Source: Gemmatimonadota bacterium (lineage in GTDB: Bacteria > Gemmatimonadota > Gemmatimonadetes > Palauibacterales > Palauibacteraceae). From it: 64,000 nucleotides of DNA. This document shows, in pieces, positions 60,037 to 64,000 of this stretch. The stretch's first letter is position 1, and every line of letters starts with the position of its first letter. The stretch is taken from the NCBI GenBank assembly GCA_022820995.1, contig JAJEEM010000058.1, forward strand, positions 143,235-207,234, read 5' to 3'. The translations under genes and the position numbers were made by a program. The notes below the pieces were generated by a model, which saw only the letters and a program-made list of their open reading frames with translations, did not search any database and had not been told where the DNA came from.

Positions 60037-60816
60037 ATGCTCCTCACGGTAGACATCGGGAATACCGAATCCGTCCTCGGGTGGTTCGAGGGTCTCACTC
60101 CCGTGCACACGTGGCGGCTCGCGACGGACCGCCGCCGGACGGCGGACGAGATCGGACTCCAGCTCCGGGGGCTCCTCGGGGCCCGGGAGCTGCCGGCTCC
60201 GGAGCGGATCGTCGTCGCTTCCGTCGTCCCCGCGCTGCACCGGGTCTGGCTCGCGGTCGGCGGCGTCCTCGACGCCCCGCTGCGCTTCCTCAACGGCGGC
60301 TCTCCCATCCCCGTCCGGCTGGATGTCGACCATCCCCTCGAGGTCGGCGCCGACCGCATCGCGAACACGCTCGCCGCGGCGGAACTCTACGGGCGCGACA
60401 CGATCGTCGTGGATCTGGGGACGGCGACGACCTTCGACTGCATTACGGCCGATGGCGTCTTCGTGGGCGGCGTCATCGCGCCCGGGCCCACGGCCGGCAC
60501 GGACCAGCTCGCGCGCGCGACGGCGCAACTGCCGCAGATCCACGTGGAGAAACCGGCCCGGGTCATCGGCCGCAACACGCAGGACTGTCTGTTGAGCGGC
60601 GGGTTCTACTCGGTGGTGGAGGGGATCGACGGCATCGTGGAGCGGATCGGCGAGGAATGGGAGCGCGAGCCGCTCGTCGTCGCCACAGGCGGACTCGCGC
60701 GGGTCGTGGGGCCGCACTGCCGCACCGTGGACCGCATCGAACCGGCGCTGACGATCACCGGCCTGGCGATCGCGGACCGATACCTGTTCGGACCGCCCGC
60801 CGGCTCCGACGGCTGA
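60037..60816 (+). CDS. coaX: Type III pantothenate kinase
   Basis: A 259-residue kinase for the first step of coenzyme A synthesis, of the ASKHA fold. The phosphate-binding DIGNTES is at residues 5-11, VGADRIANTLAA near 108, DLGTATTFDCI near 127 and GGVIAPG near 147 are all diagnostic for CoaX. It follows birA by four bases, the common birA-coaX pairing, and ends the long secD operon. Confidence 0.95.
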   Translation: MLLTVDIGNTESVLGWFEGLTPVHTWRLATDRRRTADEIGLQLRGLLGARELPAPERIVVASVVPALHRVWLAVGGVLDAPLRFLNGGSPIPVRLDVDHPLEVGADRIANTLAAAELYGRDTIVVDLGTATTFDCITADGVFVGGVIAPGPTAGTDQLARATAQLPQIHVEKPARVIGRNTQDCLLSGGFYSVVEGIDGIVERIGEEWEREPLVVATGGLARVVGPHCRTVDRIEPALTITGLAIADRYLFGPPAGSDG

Positions 60817-60831
60817 GGTTCGCCGCCGGCT

Positions 60832-61050
60832 TCAGGATCTGCGGAGGAAAGCGGCGCCCCCGCAGCACTTCTCCTTCATCTTGTTCGCGAACTCCGGATT
60901 GATCATCCGCACGATCAGGTAGAAAACCGCGACGAAGATCGCGACCTTCACGACCATCCACACGAGGGGCAGGACGACGGAAAAGAGGATCCCCGTCACC
61001 CACAGACCCACCGCGCCCGCGGCCACCAGCACTACGGCTGCACGAAACAT
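60832..61050 (-). CDS. Small two-segment membrane protein
   Basis: A 72-residue protein, with GGGAGG nine bases before the ATG. Two adjacent hydrophobic helices fill residues 4-50 (VVLVAAGAVGLWVTGILFSVV and VKVAIFVAVFYLIVRMI), followed by a basic tail with a Cys-Cys pair (KEKCCGGAAF). I do not recognise a family. It lies between the convergent coaX and the divergent groES operator, transcribed away from groES. Confidence 0.7.
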   Translation of the reverse strand: MFRAAVVLVAAGAVGLWVTGILFSVVLPLVWMVVKVAIFVAVFYLIVRMINPEFANKMKEKCCGGAAFLRRS

Positions 61051-61176
61051 GTCGACCTCCCTTTCTGGCCCGCCCGTACGATAGGGGTACGGGGCAGGTT
61101 TCAGAACCCCCCGGCCCGCTCCCCGGCCGGCCCGCCAGCCGATCTCCGCCGCCGCGCCCGCCGTCGGCGGCAGCCC

Positions 61177-61205
61177 TTGATCGGAACGGTGGACCCACCT
61201 ATCTT
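61177..61205 (+). promoter_or_regulatory. Promoter of groES-groEL
   Basis: TTGATC, a 17-base spacer and TATCTT. The expected start near 61212 falls at the left edge of the CIRCE operator, the standard arrangement for HrcA control. Confidence 0.6.
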
Positions 61206-61214
61206 CGGCTCGCC

Positions 61215-61241
61215 TTAGCACTCGCCTACCCAGAGTGCTAA
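61215..61241. promoter_or_regulatory. CIRCE operator (HrcA binding site)
   Basis: Perfect TTAGCACTC-N9-GAGTGCTAA. HrcA binds this element and represses chaperonin genes until heat shock titrates GroEL. hrcA is not in the window. Confidence 0.96.
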
Positions 61242-61314
61242 CAGCCGCGGGATCCCTCGCGGCTCTCATTCGCACGATCACCCAGTACCGAAGGTCCAAG
61301 GAGGGAAAGGCAAG

Positions 61315-61623
61315 ATGGCAACCGCCTCGAACACAAAGCTGAACATCTCCCCCATGGCCGACCGCGTCGTCGTCGCGCCGCTCGAAGAGACCGAGGAGAT
61401 GCGCGGGGGTCTGTACATTCCGGACACCGCGAAGGAAAAGCCGCAGCAGGGCACCGTCGTCGCCGTGGGCCCCGGCCGCATGAACGACGACGGCGAACGC
61501 ATCCCGATGGAAGTCAACACCGGAGACCGGGTGCTCTACGGCAAGTACGCCGGGACCGAGGTTTCCCTGGATGGCGACGACTACCTGATCGTGAAGGAAA
61601 GCGACGTTCTGGCCGTCCTCTAG
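61315..61623 (+). CDS. groES: Co-chaperonin GroES
   Basis: A 102-residue subunit of the heptameric lid of GroEL. PMADRVVVAPLEETEEMRGGLYIPD holds the N-terminal strand and mobile loop, and VLYGKYAGTEV plus YLIVKESDVLAVL close the fold. AAGGAGG precedes the ATG. groEL follows after 71 bases and both are under the CIRCE operator. Confidence 0.97.
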   Translation: MATASNTKLNISPMADRVVVAPLEETEEMRGGLYIPDTAKEKPQQGTVVAVGPGRMNDDGERIPMEVNTGDRVLYGKYAGTEVSLDGDDYLIVKESDVLAVL

Positions 61624-61676
61624 CCGCTGAAGCGGGGGACGGCGGGTCAAACCCGTTGACTGATGCGCCCGAATGA

Positions 61677-63338
<1,662 letters not shown>

Positions 63339-63394
63339 CCGCTGCCGGGAGGGGCGGAGAGCCGCCTCCCCCCGTCAGGTGTTGGGGCAGCACG

Positions 63395-63420
63395 GAAGGC
63401 CCGGCTTCGGCCGGGCCTTC
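63395..63420 (+). terminator. Hairpin terminator after groEL
   Basis: An 11-bp perfect stem GAAGGCCCGGC/GCCGGGCCTTC with a TTCG tetraloop, 56 bases after the groEL stop. Only a short GCTGTATCTG follows, so the U-run is poor. Confidence 0.75.
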
Positions 63421-63454
63421 GCTGTATCTGCCCGTGACATTAGGATGTCGCGCG

Positions 63455-64000
63455 ATGCCGTCACTCAGATCCCGTTCCGAACCCCCCGCGGCTCGCCCGG
63501 CCGTCGCTCGGGCGACGCTGTGGATCGCCGTCCTGGCGCCGCTTGCCTGCGCGGACGCGACGGGCCCCGGCGAAGATCTCTGTCCCGCCGTGACGAGTCG
63601 CGGCGCCACCCGCTTCACGCTGTCGCTCGCGGCCGGGGAGATGTGCGTGCTGCCGGCCGGAGGCGTGCAGGTCGTCGAGATCGGGGCAGGCAGCGCCTCG
63701 TCGGAATACGTGGTGGTCGTGCAGAGCGGCCTGCGCACGCCGGGGGCGACGACGCGCCTCCGGCTCGATGCGCACGCCGGGGGGGCGGCGGCCGTGCGGG
63801 TCCCTCCCGTCGTCGCCCCGGCCCGAGCGCTGCCGGCCGATGAGTTCGGCTTCGAGGACGACCGGCCCGGCCTCGAGGAGGCGTCGCGGGCCGAACTCAC
63901 CTTCCGGACGAATGCCCGCCGCGCCGTGCTGGGCGCGCGTCCGCTCCGCCCGGTGCCCGCCGCGGCGCCGGGCCCGGGCCTGGTGCGCGCGAACGCGGCC
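63455..64000 (+). CDS. Hypothetical lipoprotein (3' end cut by window edge)
   Basis: The frame is open from the ATG to the last base, 182 codons, without a stop. After a basic N-terminus a hydrophobic stretch leads to a lipobox-like APLAC (Cys about 33), then ADATGPGEDLCPAV, a lipoprotein start with a short Gly/Asp linker. The visible part is beta-rich (TRFTLSLAAGEMCVLP, SSEYVVVVQSGLR) and contains two more cysteines that may pair. The downstream part is needed to name it; it could be the N-terminal pre-domain of a secreted enzyme. Confidence 0.6.
   Translation, partial: MPSLRSRSEPPAARPAVARATLWIAVLAPLACADATGPGEDLCPAVTSRGATRFTLSLAAGEMCVLPAGGVQVVEIGAGSASSEYVVVVQSGLRTPGATTRLRLDAHAGGAAAVRVPPVVAPARALPADEFGFEDDRPGLEEASRAELTFRTNARRAVLGARPLRPVPAAAPGPGLVRANAA

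Overview
The window looks like a chromosomal segment of a high-GC, Gram-negative, aerobic heterotroph. An outer membrane is implied by a SusC/SusD pair, a second large TonB-dependent receptor and several lipoproteins. Respiration with heme A is implied by heme A synthase. Bacillithiol synthesis (bshA), leucine-type amino acid dehydrogenase, tandem secreted amidohydrolases and a moxR-bat cluster fit Gemmatimonadota or a nearby phylum best. This placement is an inference from gene content and base composition. No phage, insertion sequence, CRISPR array or rRNA was seen. Genes are densely packed, and many start codons (ATG, GTG or TTG) overlap the preceding stop.

Layout. 1-8 kb: cupin, atypical SDR and a multicopper-oxidase lipoprotein in one overlapping string, then two paralogous secreted amidohydrolases, an iodotyrosine-deiodinase-like flavoprotein and a convergent leucine-type dehydrogenase. 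8-19 kb: an unknown gene, three heme genes (hemH, hemY, hemE), a D-aminoacylase-type hydrolase with a TlpA-like thioredoxin, an ABC exporter, heme A synthase and a thiolase. 19-29 kb: gltX-tadA, an NhaC-type antiporter with an extra N-terminal domain, pyrR-pyrB-pyrC, rpsT, scpA-scpB-rluB. 29-35 kb: moxR, DUF58, batD-like, batA, batB, batC, then selD. 35.7-44.7 kb: a CAT-anticodon tRNA, a TonB-dependent receptor and a susC-susD operon with two unknown lipoproteins. 44.9-51 kb: Hsp20, a zinc metalloprotease lipoprotein, a duplicated SnoaL/DUF4440-like lipoprotein and a DASS transporter. 51-61 kb: secD-secF-tatD-mutL-miaA-bshA-uppP-birA-coaX, nearly gapless. 61-64 kb: groES-groEL under a perfect CIRCE operator, then a truncated lipoprotein gene.

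Most notable observations. (1) selD is interrupted by an in-frame UGA exactly at the catalytic cysteine position and followed by a SECIS-like hairpin, so it is read here as a selenoprotein. (2) The nitroreductase conserves all three substrate-clamping residues of iodotyrosine deiodinase, suggesting halotyrosine dehalogenation. (3) pyrR has a good promoter but no ATG, GTG or TTG start. (4) Ferrochelatase carries four cysteines placed as in [2Fe-2S] ferrochelatases. (5) Several genes have a -10 hexamer 5-9 bases before the start codon and no ribosome binding site, suggesting leaderless mRNAs. (6) A 14-bp perfect hairpin spans the susD/lipoprotein junction. I did not find a large unprecedented gene system; the novelty is mainly in these individual features and in the unknown lipoproteins.
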